Source: DATADF01 sp046263155
Lineage (GTDB): Bacteria; Actinomycetota; CADDZG01; WHSQ01
DNA: 42,181 nucleotides
Direction: 5' to 3'
Assembly (NCBI GenBank): GCA_046263155.1
Contig: JBHELF010000001.1
Location: 1-42,181 of the forward strand
The stretch's first letter is position 1; each line of letters begins with the position of its first letter. This document shows positions 6,486 through 14,125 of the stretch, in pieces. A program made the translations under genes and the position numbers. The notes under the pieces are model-generated. The model was given only the letters and a program-made list of their open reading frames with translations, was not told the DNA's origin and did no database searches.

Positions 6486-8867
6486 ATGAGCCACAAACTG
6501 CCCGTCGGTAGACATGCCGCCCGCACCATCGTCGCCGGCCTGGGGCTGGTCGCGCTCGTGGCGTCGGCCGGGTCCGTGGGGGCCCAGGAGCCGGAATCCC
6601 CCTGCCCCAACATCCACGCGGCCCAGCCGTATCCGTTTGATCAGCCCGCGGTAAGCATTGGGGGGCGACCGGTCGCCTTCGCCACCGGCGCGGCCTTCGA
6701 CAAGAGGGACACCAACCACGCGCTCGACGTCTACGTCTGGTCTCGCGGCGGGACGAGACGCATCTCGCTCGATGAACGCGGCAGACAGCGCCAAGGTCCT
6801 TCGCGCTATCCCTCGATTACGCCCGACGGTCGCTTCATCGCGTTTCAGAGCGATGCCCAATTGATGGGCGGCGATCGCGACGGCCCGTCGACCGACATTT
6901 TCGTCTACGACACGCGGCGAAAAAAGATCGAACAGGCGTCTGTCGGCTTGCGTGGATCGACGACGCTGGGCGAATCCAGCCGGCCCAGCATCAGCGCGAA
7001 CGGTCGCTTCGTTGCTTTCAGGAGCACCGAGGATGACCTGGTCGAGAACGACGAGAATGCAACGGTCGACGTGTTTGTGCGCGACCTGAAGAAACGAAAG
7101 ACCGTGCGCGTTTCTGTGTCGTCGGATGGGGACGAGGGCGACGACCGCTCTGCAGGACGCAGCCGGGGCGGTCTGGACATCAGCGGCGACGGTCGCTATG
7201 TGGTGTTCGAGAGTGCCGCCTCCAACCTCGCGCCCGGAGACACCGACTCCGATAGCGACATCTTCATTCACGATCTCAACACGCGTAAGACCGAACTGGT
7301 TTCGGTTGCACTCGACGGCGGCGACACGGCCGGCTCCCCCTTGAACATCGAAGGAGGCGACTCTCTCTCGCCCTCCATCAGTGCCGACGGACGCGTCGTC
7401 GCATTTGCGAGCAGCGCGGTCAACCTCGTCGAGGACGATGAGAACAATCAGGGCCCGGACGGGGGCTATCTGACCGATGTCTTCGTCCGCGATCTGGAAG
7501 CCGGCGAGAACGAACGCGTCTCGGTGGGGACCGGCGGCGCCGAGGCCGATGGCCCCTCGCACTTCCCCTCGCTAAGTGCCAATGGCCGGATCGTTAGTTT
7601 CGAATCCGCGGCAACGAACCTGGCGTCTGGGGATGACAACGGTGAATACGACGTGTTCGTCCGCGATAGGGACTCAGATACGACGGTGCCGGCCTCGATA
7701 ATGGACGCAACGGCCGACGTAAACCCGCAGCCGCGACGCTTTCCTCTGGGCTCGGTTTCTTCCGCGCTTAGTCCGGACGGAAACACGGTCGCCTTTGTCA
7801 GCGACGATTCCGACTTGATCGCGGAAGATGAAAACGGAGTGTTCGACGTCTACACGCGCAATTCGTTGAAACCCTCACGTCTGCGTCGCCTTGAGACGCC
7901 ATGCGCCGGAGAGGACAAAGAGGGTCGGACGCGCAAGAAGAAGCAGTCATCATTGATCCAGGCGGGCGCTTCGTCGCTCGACTCTGGCTTGTTAGTGATG
8001 GCGCTGGCCCTGGGAACCGTATTGCTCGTTCGCTACCGACCTGCCGGAGTCATCGCGTTGGCCGTCGGACTCGCTGCTTCGGGTGGGGGCGGCTTCGCCG
8101 GTCAGGCGACGGCACATCACTATGCCCCCATCCAACCTGGAGGCCAGCTGCTGGAAGAGGAGCTGCCCTGCAGCATGAACTTCGTGTTCCGCGACGGCCG
8201 TGGTGGCATGTACATCGGAACCGCGGCGCATTGCTTGCGTGATTTCGGGACCGACGGGGTCGTGGGGGCCCGGCCGAAGATCGAGGGCGTCGGCGAATTC
8301 GGCACCACGGTCTACGGCCGTTACGACCTGTGGAGCTCGCGCGCTATGGATTTCGCCCTGATAAGGATCGACCCGGATAAGGAAAAGCTTGTTAGCCCCG
8401 CGGTCCGAGCCTGGGGTGGGCCCACCAGAATCGAGAACACGTTCACAGAAGGCAGCCCCACGATGTACTACGGGTTCGGAACCTATCTCCGAAACACCGA
8501 ATTCACGCGCGCCAAGGCCGGCGTCCTCGAATACACCAATGAGGATTCGGCGCCCTACGAGGGTTGGTACGTCGACGATCGCGTAGCGACGGGCGGCGAC
8601 AGCGGTTCTCCGGGCCTGATCGGAGACGACGGCGAGGCTCTCGGTATAACCGTCGGCATCGCGGTGGGATTTGGCGAGCCGGGGGCCGAGTTTGGACCGA
8701 CTGCACGCTTGATCCTGGATGAGTTGCGATTGGCGGGGTTTGACGTTGCCCTGCTAACGGCGCCGTTCCCCGCGAGCCCTCTCGATATCGCTCAACACTG
8801 CGCCGCGATGCCGGTCGACAACAGCGGCCGCGGCGACGGCTGCATCCGCTCCAATCCCGGGCCCTGA
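6486..8867 (+). CDS. Secreted beta-propeller protein fused to a trypsin-like serine protease
   Basis: A 793-residue protein with a signal peptide (RTIVAGLGLVALVASAGSVGA, predicted cleavage before QEPES). Residues about 45-465 hold seven PD40/TolB-like repeats with the core pattern (I/L)S-DGR-VAF-S followed by a D(V/I)F(V/I)-RD strand, for example ISANGRFVAFRS and ISGDGRYVVFES. A basic linker (RKKKQSS) and two hydrophobic stretches (about 499-516 and 520-540) lead to an S1-type protease domain. Its triad is visible: H582 in GTAAHC, D622 in MDFALIRID and S706 in GGDSGSP. The second hydrophobic stretch looks like a buried signal peptide, as if two exported genes had fused. The ATG at 6486 is chosen because the signal peptide follows it; upstream codons are noise. 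Substrate is unknown. Confidence 0.85.
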   Translation: MSHKLPVGRHAARTIVAGLGLVALVASAGSVGAQEPESPCPNIHAAQPYPFDQPAVSIGGRPVAFATGAAFDKRDTNHALDVYVWSRGGTRRISLDERGRQRQGPSRYPSITPDGRFIAFQSDAQLMGGDRDGPSTDIFVYDTRRKKIEQASVGLRGSTTLGESSRPSISANGRFVAFRSTEDDLVENDENATVDVFVRDLKKRKTVRVSVSSDGDEGDDRSAGRSRGGLDISGDGRYVVFESAASNLAPGDTDSDSDIFIHDLNTRKTELVSVALDGGDTAGSPLNIEGGDSLSPSISADGRVVAFASSAVNLVEDDENNQGPDGGYLTDVFVRDLEAGENERVSVGTGGAEADGPSHFPSLSANGRIVSFESAATNLASGDDNGEYDVFVRDRDSDTTVPASIMDATADVNPQPRRFPLGSVSSALSPDGNTVAFVSDDSDLIAEDENGVFDVYTRNSLKPSRLRRLETPCAGEDKEGRTRKKKQSSLIQAGASSLDSGLLVMALALGTVLLVRYRPAGVIALAVGLAASGGGGFAGQATAHHYAPIQPGGQLLEEELPCSMNFVFRDGRGGMYIGTAAHCLRDFGTDGVVGARPKIEGVGEFGTTVYGRYDLWSSRAMDFALIRIDPDKEKLVSPAVRAWGGPTRIENTFTEGSPTMYYGFGTYLRNTEFTRAKAGVLEYTNEDSAPYEGWYVDDRVATGGDSGSPGLIGDDGEALGITVGIAVGFGEPGAEFGPTARLILDELRLAGFDVALLTAPFPASPLDIAQHCAAMPVDNSGRGDGCIRSNPGP

Positions 8868-8880
8868 TACCCCGGTTTTT
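8857..8880 (+). terminator. Terminator overlapping the propeller-protease stop codon
   Basis: A short GC stem (CCGGG at 8857-8861 with CCCGG at 8871-8875) is followed directly by TTTTT at 8876-8880. The stop codon lies in the loop. The T-run on the plus strand fits intrinsic termination of this gene, though a 5-bp stem is weak. Confidence 0.5.
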
Positions 8881-8939
8881 GTCACACCCTCGCAGGACAA
8901 TCGAATCGAGGAGGGGACGCACGACGACAGGAGCGGAAG

Positions 8940-9680
8940 ATGCGTCCTCAAGCGGAGTTCGACCTTGTTCAATCGCTGATCGCGAATGGCCTGAATGATT
9001 GTCGCATCGCCCGCCAGACTGGCATCCCCCGCACGACGGTGCGTACCTGGCGCGTTCGTGGGCGGCCCGGCACGCCAGGAAAAAGAGATCATGATTGTCC
9101 GATCTGCGGCAAGGCGGAGCTCAATCGGCCTTGGTATGCATATCTCCTGGGGCTTTACCTAGGTGATGGTGAACTCGCCACACACCATCGCGGAGTCTTC
9201 CGCCTTCGGATAACGCTCGATCAGCGTTACCCTAAGATCATTGACGAGTGCGCGTACGCCATTGAGCAAGTACGTCCGGTATCTCGGTGCGCAGCTGGGC
9301 GAGCCACTGCCGAAGGATGCATCATCGTGAACAGCTATTGGAAGCATTGGCCTTGCTTGTTCCCGCAGCATGGCCCTGGACGGAAACACGAGCGACCAAT
9401 TCGATTAGATCCGTGGCAGCAAGAAATTGCGGATCAATATCCGAAGCGCCTTCTGAGAGGATTAATTCAGTCCGACGGTTGTCGAGGGTCGAATTTCGTT
9501 AAAGGAAAAAGCTATCCACGATACCAATTTACGAACCACTCCTCCGACATAAGACAGATCTTCTGTGAAGCCTGCGATGCCCTGGGCATCTCGTGGAGAC
9601 GGATGAACTGGAAGACGATTTCGGTAGCTCGTCGACAGCATGTTGTATACATGGATAGCTTCATCGGCCCGAAGCTCTAG
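8940..9680 (+). CDS. LAGLIDADG-type homing-endonuclease-like protein with N-terminal HTH
   Basis: A 246-residue protein. Residues 5-40 form a helix-turn-helix of the Hin/resolvase-like type (NDCRIARQTGIPRTTVRTWR). They are followed by one CPIC half-knuckle and then two LAGLIDADG-like motifs, YLLGLYLGDGE at 68-78 and LLRGLIQSDGC at 171-181, each ending in an acidic residue as needed for metal-dependent cleavage. GGAG lies 8-11 nt before the ATG. The gene is visibly richer in A+T than its neighbours, especially from 9400 to 9660, and ends 50 nt before a tRNA gene; both suggest acquisition. No intron or intein host is visible, so it may be a freestanding endonuclease or a domesticated DNA-binding protein. 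Confidence 0.75.
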   Translation: MRPQAEFDLVQSLIANGLNDCRIARQTGIPRTTVRTWRVRGRPGTPGKRDHDCPICGKAELNRPWYAYLLGLYLGDGELATHHRGVFRLRITLDQRYPKIIDECAYAIEQVRPVSRCAAGRATAEGCIIVNSYWKHWPCLFPQHGPGRKHERPIRLDPWQQEIADQYPKRLLRGLIQSDGCRGSNFVKGKSYPRYQFTNHSSDIRQIFCEACDALGISWRRMNWKTISVARRQHVVYMDSFIGPKL

Positions 9681-9730
9681 CCCGCCCTGGGAATTTTCTA
9701 CCGGCGGAACGCCTTCTAAACTGGGGCTAC

Positions 9731-9815
9731 GCCGGGGTGGCGAAATCTGGTTTACGCGATGGTCTCAAACACCATTGGGCGCAAGCCCGTGCGGGTTCGA
9801 ATCCCGCCCCCGGCA
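9731..9815 (+). tRNA. tRNA-Leu (anticodon CAA)
   Basis: An 85-nt class II tRNA. The acceptor stem pairs GCCGGGG (9731-9737) with CCCCGGC (9808-9814), and the discriminator is A. The anticodon stem ATGGT/ACCAT closes a CTCAAAC loop with anticodon CAA, which reads TTG. A long variable arm (GGGC-GCAA-GCCC) and a T arm with GCGGG-TTCGAAT-CCCGC complete the molecule. The 3' CCA is not encoded. Confidence 0.95.
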
Positions 9816-9856
9816 CAAATCGTTTCTAGCAACTCAAGCGATCACGCTGACGAGTT

Positions 9857-10096
9857 TCAGGCCCGATCGACGACTCCCGATTCGCCCGCTTCTCCCGCGC
9901 AGTGAGCGCAGCAGTACATCCCGGCCTCGGTCTCCACTCCGTGCCCGACGACCTTGCACCCACAGTGCGCGCAGGTCGGGGCCAGGGCGTGGATCGCACA
10001 TTCGAAACTGTCGAACGTGTGCGGGTTGGAGTCTCCCGGGAGCGTGATCTGAAATGCCTTGTCGTAGTCGTTGCCGCAGGTCTCGCAGCGGGCCAT
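9857..10096 (-). CDS. Small Cys/His-rich metal-binding protein
   Basis: A 79-residue protein with nine cysteines (4, 7, 33, 42, 45, 47, 62, 63, 66) and several histidines, arranged as CETCG, SFECAIHALAPTCAHCGCKV and MYCCAHCAG. This pattern resembles small actinobacterial zinc-ribbon or metallothionein-like proteins that bind zinc. AGGAGGAG lies 4 nt before the ATG. It appears to be a single-gene unit between the tRNA and the ATPase terminator. A metal storage or zinc-dependent structural role is likely, but the specific function is unknown. Confidence 0.82.
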   Translation of the reverse strand: MARCETCGNDYDKAFQITLPGDSNPHTFDSFECAIHALAPTCAHCGCKVVGHGVETEAGMYCCAHCAGEAGESGVVDRA

Positions 10097-10180
10097 GACT
10101 CCTCCTCACGGTTGGTCACAGCTTGCCTACCCCCGCCGAGTTGCAACCAACCGCGCGCCGGCGATCCCACGGCCCACCGA

Positions 10181-10207
10181 TAAAGAAAAGGGCCCCGAAG
10201 AGGCCCT
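10181..10207 (-). terminator. Rho-independent terminator after the P-loop ATPase unit
   Basis: On the minus strand a 6-bp stem AGGGCC/GGCCCT with a 7-nt loop (10189-10207) is followed by TTTCTTTA. It lies about 30 nt downstream of the last mini-ORF and about 85 nt before the start of the Cys-rich gene, so it would end the transcript that begins with the ATPase gene. Confidence 0.6.
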
Positions 10208-10238
10208 GCGAGACTCGAAACCTACTGACTAATCGACG

Positions 10239-10292
10239 TCAGCGGAGAAGGCCGCGGATGCCGCGGGGCATGTCGCCCTTGGTGTTCTTCAA
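10239..10292 (-). CDS. Possible mini-ORF (17 codons) with a tail like its neighbour
   Basis: A TTG-initiated reading frame whose start overlaps the stop of the preceding mini-ORF (TTGA). The product would be LKNTKGDMPRGIRGLLR. Its KGD...IR..L.R pattern echoes the C-terminus of the upstream mini-ORF, and the terminator follows about 30 nt later. It is too short to be sure; it could be a decayed duplicate or noncoding sequence. Confidence 0.2.
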   Translation of the reverse strand: MKNTKGDMPRGIRGLLR

Positions 10293-10399
10293 CGGCCCAG
10301 CCGGCGGCGGATGCGGCTCAGAGTGTCACCTTTGAGACTGCTCATGAATGGATTGTCGGCAACTTGCCCGATTTCCTGAAGCCCGCCGATTCGAGGCAC
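10289..10399 (-). CDS. Possible 36-residue small protein downstream of the P-loop ATPase
   Basis: A GTG-initiated frame of 36 codons between the ATPase stop (33 nt away) and a terminator. The product would start VPRIGGLQEIGQVADNPFM and end in a basic helix (KGDTLSRIRRRLGR). GGA lies 5 nt before the GTG, a weak ribosome site. An alternative start is the internal ATG giving 18 residues. The 335-nt stretch 10097-10431 otherwise holds only the second mini-ORF, the terminator and the promoter region of the Cys-rich gene. Confidence 0.35.
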   Translation of the reverse strand: MPRIGGLQEIGQVADNPFMSSLKGDTLSRIRRRLGR

Positions 10400-10431
10400 G
10401 AATTCCGAGGGCCGCAGCTATCCCAAATCGC

Positions 10432-10986
10432 TCAATCGGAGCCCTGCCCGGCCACGACGGCGGACTCGATCTTCTCGAGTCGCTCCTCAACCGTTCCGGT
10501 GATCGTCGTGTAGGTGATCCCGTAGCGATTGAGAAGGGCCACGATCCGTCCCTCGATCTCTCTTTGGAACACAGGGTCGTCCGGGCGCAGGCCGTCGAGC
10601 ACGATAGGGAACTCGATCGGCAGATAGAACACGTGCGAGTAGTTCGATCGCAGGTTGCGCTCCGCGAGGCGCTCGCACTCCTCCCACAGGGCCATCTCCT
10701 TGCGGGCAGGCTGGTTCTCGAGCACCCAGCCCGCGTAAGCCATCACGTCGAGCAAGGAGCGATCCCCCACGAACTCGTCGATCGCGACCTCGTTGTTGTA
10801 TTGCTTTAGAAAGATCAGCGCCTCGGTTTCCGGAGTGGCATCCCTGTCGAGTTTGAAGCCAAGCGCGGCAACCTCTCGGGCCGCCTCGGGCAAGAGCGGA
10901 AGATCCAGGAGCTGGGCCAGGAGTTCCGCCAGCGTGGTCTTTCCGGTCGAGAAGCTACCGACTATGGCGATGCGACGCTTGGGCAT
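10432..10986 (-). CDS. NadR/AAA-type P-loop nucleotide kinase-like ATPase
   Basis: A 184-residue P-loop protein resembling the kinase domain of NadR (AAA_28 type). Walker A is GSFSTGKTT at residues 10-18. The acidic DRSLLDVMAYAGWVLEN region and the FYLPIEFPIVLDGLRPDD lid-like segment match this class, which phosphorylates nicotinamide riboside or other small substrates. No adenylyltransferase domain is attached, so it is not full-length NadR; substrate is unknown. The ATG at 10986 directly precedes the P-loop strand (MPKRRIAIVG). It appears to be the first gene of a short unit ending in the terminator near 10190. Confidence 0.82.
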   Translation of the reverse strand: MPKRRIAIVGSFSTGKTTLAELLAQLLDLPLLPEAAREVAALGFKLDRDATPETEALIFLKQYNNEVAIDEFVGDRSLLDVMAYAGWVLENQPARKEMALWEECERLAERNLRSNYSHVFYLPIEFPIVLDGLRPDDPVFQREIEGRIVALLNRYGITYTTITGTVEERLEKIESAVVAGQGSD

Positions 10987-11371
10987 AGAGCGCGGATTCT
11001 ATGGGTGCGACGCTCCGGCACCCGGCCCCGAAAAGGCTCCGCGCTACGGGGAAGTTCGTCTGATTCGGACCCTGACCCGCCTCATCGATGCCCCCGCTCT
11101 AGTCGGTCTGCCTGACGTATCTATCGGGGCTTTTGGAGGCGCCGATAACGGTCTAGAAGGACTATTTCGCGAATAGTCACAGAGAAGACAGTGCGACCCC
11201 CGGCCTCGTACGCGGGGGTGGGAGCGCAAGTCTGAGTCGCTAAGGCCGCCCGCGACCCTTGAGAACTCTGATCCGCTTCATCCCCCGCCTTCCCCGCGAC
11301 GCCCCCTCGGGAAGAACTCAACCACCCCGGGTGGGCGGGACGTGGGATTTAGAGGGCCTCCGATGGCGCCC
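10987..11371. other. Intergenic stretch between trpA and the ATPase gene
   Basis: I find no convincing gene in these 385 bases. Short frames exist on both strands, but none has a ribosome site or family resemblance. Two small inverted repeats are present: ACCCCCG/CGGGGGT at 11196-11219 and CTTCCC/GGGAAG at 11289-11314, plus CCACC/GGTGG near 11320. The latter two lie downstream of trpA and might help end the his-trp transcript, although no T-tract follows. The promoter of the ATPase gene should lie near 11000. Confidence 0.5.
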
Positions 11372-12172
11372 TCAGGCGCTTCGAGGCGCCGACCGGCTCT
11401 CGGCCAAGCCGTCGAGGCCGCGCCGGACCCCGGTGAGGAATTCCCCCGCGGCCGCGATGCCCTCCTCGATGAGCAGCCTGACCACAGCGGTCCCCACCAC
11501 GACGCCATCGGCCCAGGCACAAGCCTCGACGGCCTGTTCCGGAGTGGAGACCCCGATGCCGACCAGGACGGGGAGATCGGTATAGGCCCGGCAGGCTCCG
11601 ACGACTCTCTCGGCCCGCTCCGACAACGTGGCCCGCACACCCGTGACCCCCAGCGTCGAGACTGCGTAAACAAAGCCCGTCGCGGTCTCCGTAAGGGCGC
11701 GAACTCGATCGTCCGGAGACGTAGGAGCCACGAGCGGGATCCACGCGATGCCGTAATCCGCGCAGGCCCGCCGGAGCGAGGTGGACTCCTCGAAGGGCAG
11801 GTCGGGAACTATCAGGCCGGCGAATCCGGATCCGGTTAGCCGGAGGCAGAACTCCGCCTCGCCGAGTCGATGGATCGGGTTGTAGTAAGTCATTGCGACG
11901 CGCGGGATCCCGGCGTCCTCGCCCAGACTCAAAGCGTCAAGTGGACCCACGCCCCCGGCGATCGCCCGCTGGGCCGCGGCCGCGATGAGCGGTCCGTCCA
12001 TAACCGGATCCGAGTAGGGAAGGCCGATCTCGATCGCGTCGCCGGTATCCGCCAGGGAGCGAAGCACATCTCGCATCAGGTCGCGGCTGGGTATGCCGGC
12101 GACAACGTAAGGCACCAGCAGTTTCGAGCCGGCCTCGAGTCTGCGACGCAGGTGGCCCTCGAGTTGGGTCAC
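11372..12172 (-). CDS. trpA: Tryptophan synthase alpha chain
   Basis: Cleaves indole-3-glycerol phosphate to indole and glyceraldehyde 3-phosphate; indole is channelled to TrpB. Length 266 is normal. The catalytic pair is E48 (AIEIGLPYSD) and D59 (PVMDGP), matching E49 and D60 of the Salmonella enzyme. The phosphate-binding parts FVYAVSTLGVTG and LVGIGVSTPEQA are intact. The GTG start overlaps the trpB stop as GTGA. It is the last gene of the his-trp run. Confidence 0.97.
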   Translation of the reverse strand: MTQLEGHLRRRLEAGSKLLVPYVVAGIPSRDLMRDVLRSLADTGDAIEIGLPYSDPVMDGPLIAAAAQRAIAGGVGPLDALSLGEDAGIPRVAMTYYNPIHRLGEAEFCLRLTGSGFAGLIVPDLPFEESTSLRRACADYGIAWIPLVAPTSPDDRVRALTETATGFVYAVSTLGVTGVRATLSERAERVVGACRAYTDLPVLVGIGVSTPEQAVEACAWADGVVVGTAVVRLLIEEGIAAAGEFLTGVRRGLDGLAESRSAPRSA

Positions 12173-13341
12173 GGGCTCGACGCTTCGGAGATCGTCGCGA
12201 CATCCTTGTCGCCTCTGCCCGAAAGCCCCACGAGGATCAGATCGCCGTCGCGAGCCGTTCGCCGCACGTAGGCGAGCGCGTGTGCCGGCTCGAGCGCGGG
12301 AAGGATGCCTTCGCTCGACGCGAGAGCCGCAAAGGCCTCCAATGCCTCTTGATCGGTGGCCACCTCGTAACGCGCGCGCCCGCTCGACGACAGCCAGGCG
12401 TGCTCGGGACCGACGCCCGGATAGTCGAGACCGGCCGAGATCGAATGCGCATGCTCGATTAATCCCTGCTCGGTCTGAAGAACCAAACTACGCGCCCCAT
12501 GAAGGATGCCCGGTTCCCCTTTGGTGATCGAGGCTCCGTGGCGACCTTCGAGGCCCGCGCCCGCGGCCTCGACTCCGACCAAGCGGACCTGCTCGTCGCG
12601 ATAGAAGGCGCGAAACAGACCCACGGCGTTCGATCCACCGCCCACGCAGGCGACGACCTCGTCCGGCAGACGACCGGTCGCCTCCAGTATCTGCGCGCGG
12701 GCCTCGCCCCCGATGACTGATTGGAGGCTGGCAACCAGCTCCGGATAGGGGTGAGGCCCCACTACCGAGCCGATTACGTAATGCGTGGTCTCTACGTTTG
12801 TGACCCAGTCGCGCAACGCCTCGTTAATGGCGTCCTTCAGGGTCGCGGATCCGGCCTCCACCGGGATCACCTCCGCGCCGAGCATCTCCATCCGAACCAC
12901 GTTCAGATGCTGCCGCCGCACGTCGACCGCCCCCATGTACACCACGCACGGCAAACCGAAGTACGCGGCGGCGGTCGCCGTCGCAACGCCGTGTTGACCG
13001 GCCCCCGTCTCCGCGATGATCCGGCTCTTGCCCATCTTCTTTGCGAGCAGCACTTGGCCCAGCGTGTTGTTGATCTTGTGCGCGCCAGTGTGGGCGAGGT
13101 CCTCCCGTTTCAGCCACACACTCGCTCCGACCATTTCCGAGAAGCGCTCGGCTGCGTACAGCGGGGTGGGGCGACCGGCGACCGAACGCAACAGATCTTC
13201 CAGCTCGTGCATGAACTCGGCGTCCGCAGCCAGCGACTCCCATGCACGTTCCAGTTCGATCAAGGCGGGCATCAGGGCTTCGGGCACGTAACGTCCACCG
13301 AATTCGCCGAAACGGCCCCCGGCATCCACGACTGCGGCCAT
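12169..13341 (-). CDS. trpB: Tryptophan synthase beta chain
   Basis: PLP enzyme that condenses indole with serine to give tryptophan. It has 390 residues, as for TrpB1. The PLP lysine is K89 in HTGAHKINN, the ETGAGQHGVA loop carries the catalytic Glu, and CVGGGSNA binds the cofactor phosphate. The C-terminal GLSGRGDKD motif is complete. It lies 3 nt after trpC and overlaps trpA by 4 nt. Confidence 0.98.
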   Translation of the reverse strand: MAAVVDAGGRFGEFGGRYVPEALMPALIELERAWESLAADAEFMHELEDLLRSVAGRPTPLYAAERFSEMVGASVWLKREDLAHTGAHKINNTLGQVLLAKKMGKSRIIAETGAGQHGVATATAAAYFGLPCVVYMGAVDVRRQHLNVVRMEMLGAEVIPVEAGSATLKDAINEALRDWVTNVETTHYVIGSVVGPHPYPELVASLQSVIGGEARAQILEATGRLPDEVVACVGGGSNAVGLFRAFYRDEQVRLVGVEAAGAGLEGRHGASITKGEPGILHGARSLVLQTEQGLIEHAHSISAGLDYPGVGPEHAWLSSSGRARYEVATDQEALEAFAALASSEGILPALEPAHALAYVRRTARDGDLILVGLSGRGDKDVATISEASSP

Positions 13342-13344
13342 GGC

Positions 13345-14115
13345 TCAGGCCCCCAGCAGCTCGCGTAGCTTGTCTTCGAGATTCGCCGCGGTGACGAGAG
13401 CCTCGCCGACGAGTACCGCGCGGGCCCCCGCTTGCTCCAACCGCTTGACGTCGGCGCGAGTAGACACGCCGGAGAGACCGACCAGCAAGGCGTCGGACGG
13501 CACGAACGAGCTCAGTTTGGCCGTGCGCTGTGGATCGACGTCGCCGGTCTCGAGATTGCGATGATTGACACCGATCAGGCTGGCCCCGGCGTCGACGGCC
13601 CGCCTTAGCTCGGGCTCGTCGTGGACCTCCACGAGCGCGTCCATGCCCAGAGCCTCCGTGGTCTTGATCAGATCCGCCACATTGTCGTCGAGGATGCGAA
13701 CGATCAGAAGTACGGCATCCGCCCCCGCGGCGCGTGACTCCAAGACCTGATAAGGGTCGAGAATGAAATCCTTGCGGAGAGTGGGGAGGCCCGCGGCGCG
13801 TGCGGCTTCCAGATCCGCTATCGAGCCCTTAAACAGTGTTGGTTCCGTCAAAACTGAGATCGCAGCCGCACCTCCGGTTGCATATCTCTGAGCAATATCC
13901 CCGGCGTCGAGATCCGCGTGCAAGACACCCTTGAAGGGAGTCGCTCGCTTGATCTCTGCAATAAGAGCCACGTGCGATCGGTCGAGAGCGCGCGCGAAGC
14001 CCCGCGGAAGCTCGGCTCTCTCTAGCCGTTCCTCGAGGAGGTCCTCCGGGGTGTCGGCCCGCGCCTGTGCAACACGACGTCGCGTGCTGTCGATCAGTTC
14101 GGTGAGATGCGACAT
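13345..14115 (-). CDS. trpC: Indole-3-glycerol phosphate synthase
   Basis: Converts CdRP to indole-3-glycerol phosphate, the step before TrpA/TrpB. The 256-residue TIM barrel keeps the active-site residues E54 and K56 (IAEIKRATP), K115 (LRKDFILD) and E163 (LVEVHDE), corresponding to E51, K53, K110 and E159 of the Sulfolobus enzyme. The frame stays open upstream of the ATG at 14115, but homology begins at MSHLTELIDSTRRRV, and an upstream start would overlap the preceding lipoprotein gene. It is monofunctional: no TrpF domain is fused. Confidence 0.96.
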   Translation of the reverse strand: MSHLTELIDSTRRRVAQARADTPEDLLEERLERAELPRGFARALDRSHVALIAEIKRATPFKGVLHADLDAGDIAQRYATGGAAAISVLTEPTLFKGSIADLEAARAAGLPTLRKDFILDPYQVLESRAAGADAVLLIVRILDDNVADLIKTTEALGMDALVEVHDEPELRRAVDAGASLIGVNHRNLETGDVDPQRTAKLSSFVPSDALLVGLSGVSTRADVKRLEQAGARAVLVGEALVTAANLEDKLRELLGA

Positions 14116-14125
14116 GCGAGCGACC

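Noticed and set aside
6381..7562. Long minus-strand open frame that would extend CorA by almost 400 residues
   Set aside because: It lies antisense to the propeller-protease gene and its sequence has no CorA similarity; CorA homology starts at the GTG at 6380.
9680..9860. Integrated element with attachment sites at the tRNA-Leu gene
   Set aside because: No second copy of the tRNA 3' end or an integrase was found in the window.
12721..13368. Long open frames opposite trpB, and similar frames opposite hisH, hisC, dnaE and the RTX genes
   Set aside because: Expected shadows of high-GC coding sequence; low-complexity composition and no family resemblance.
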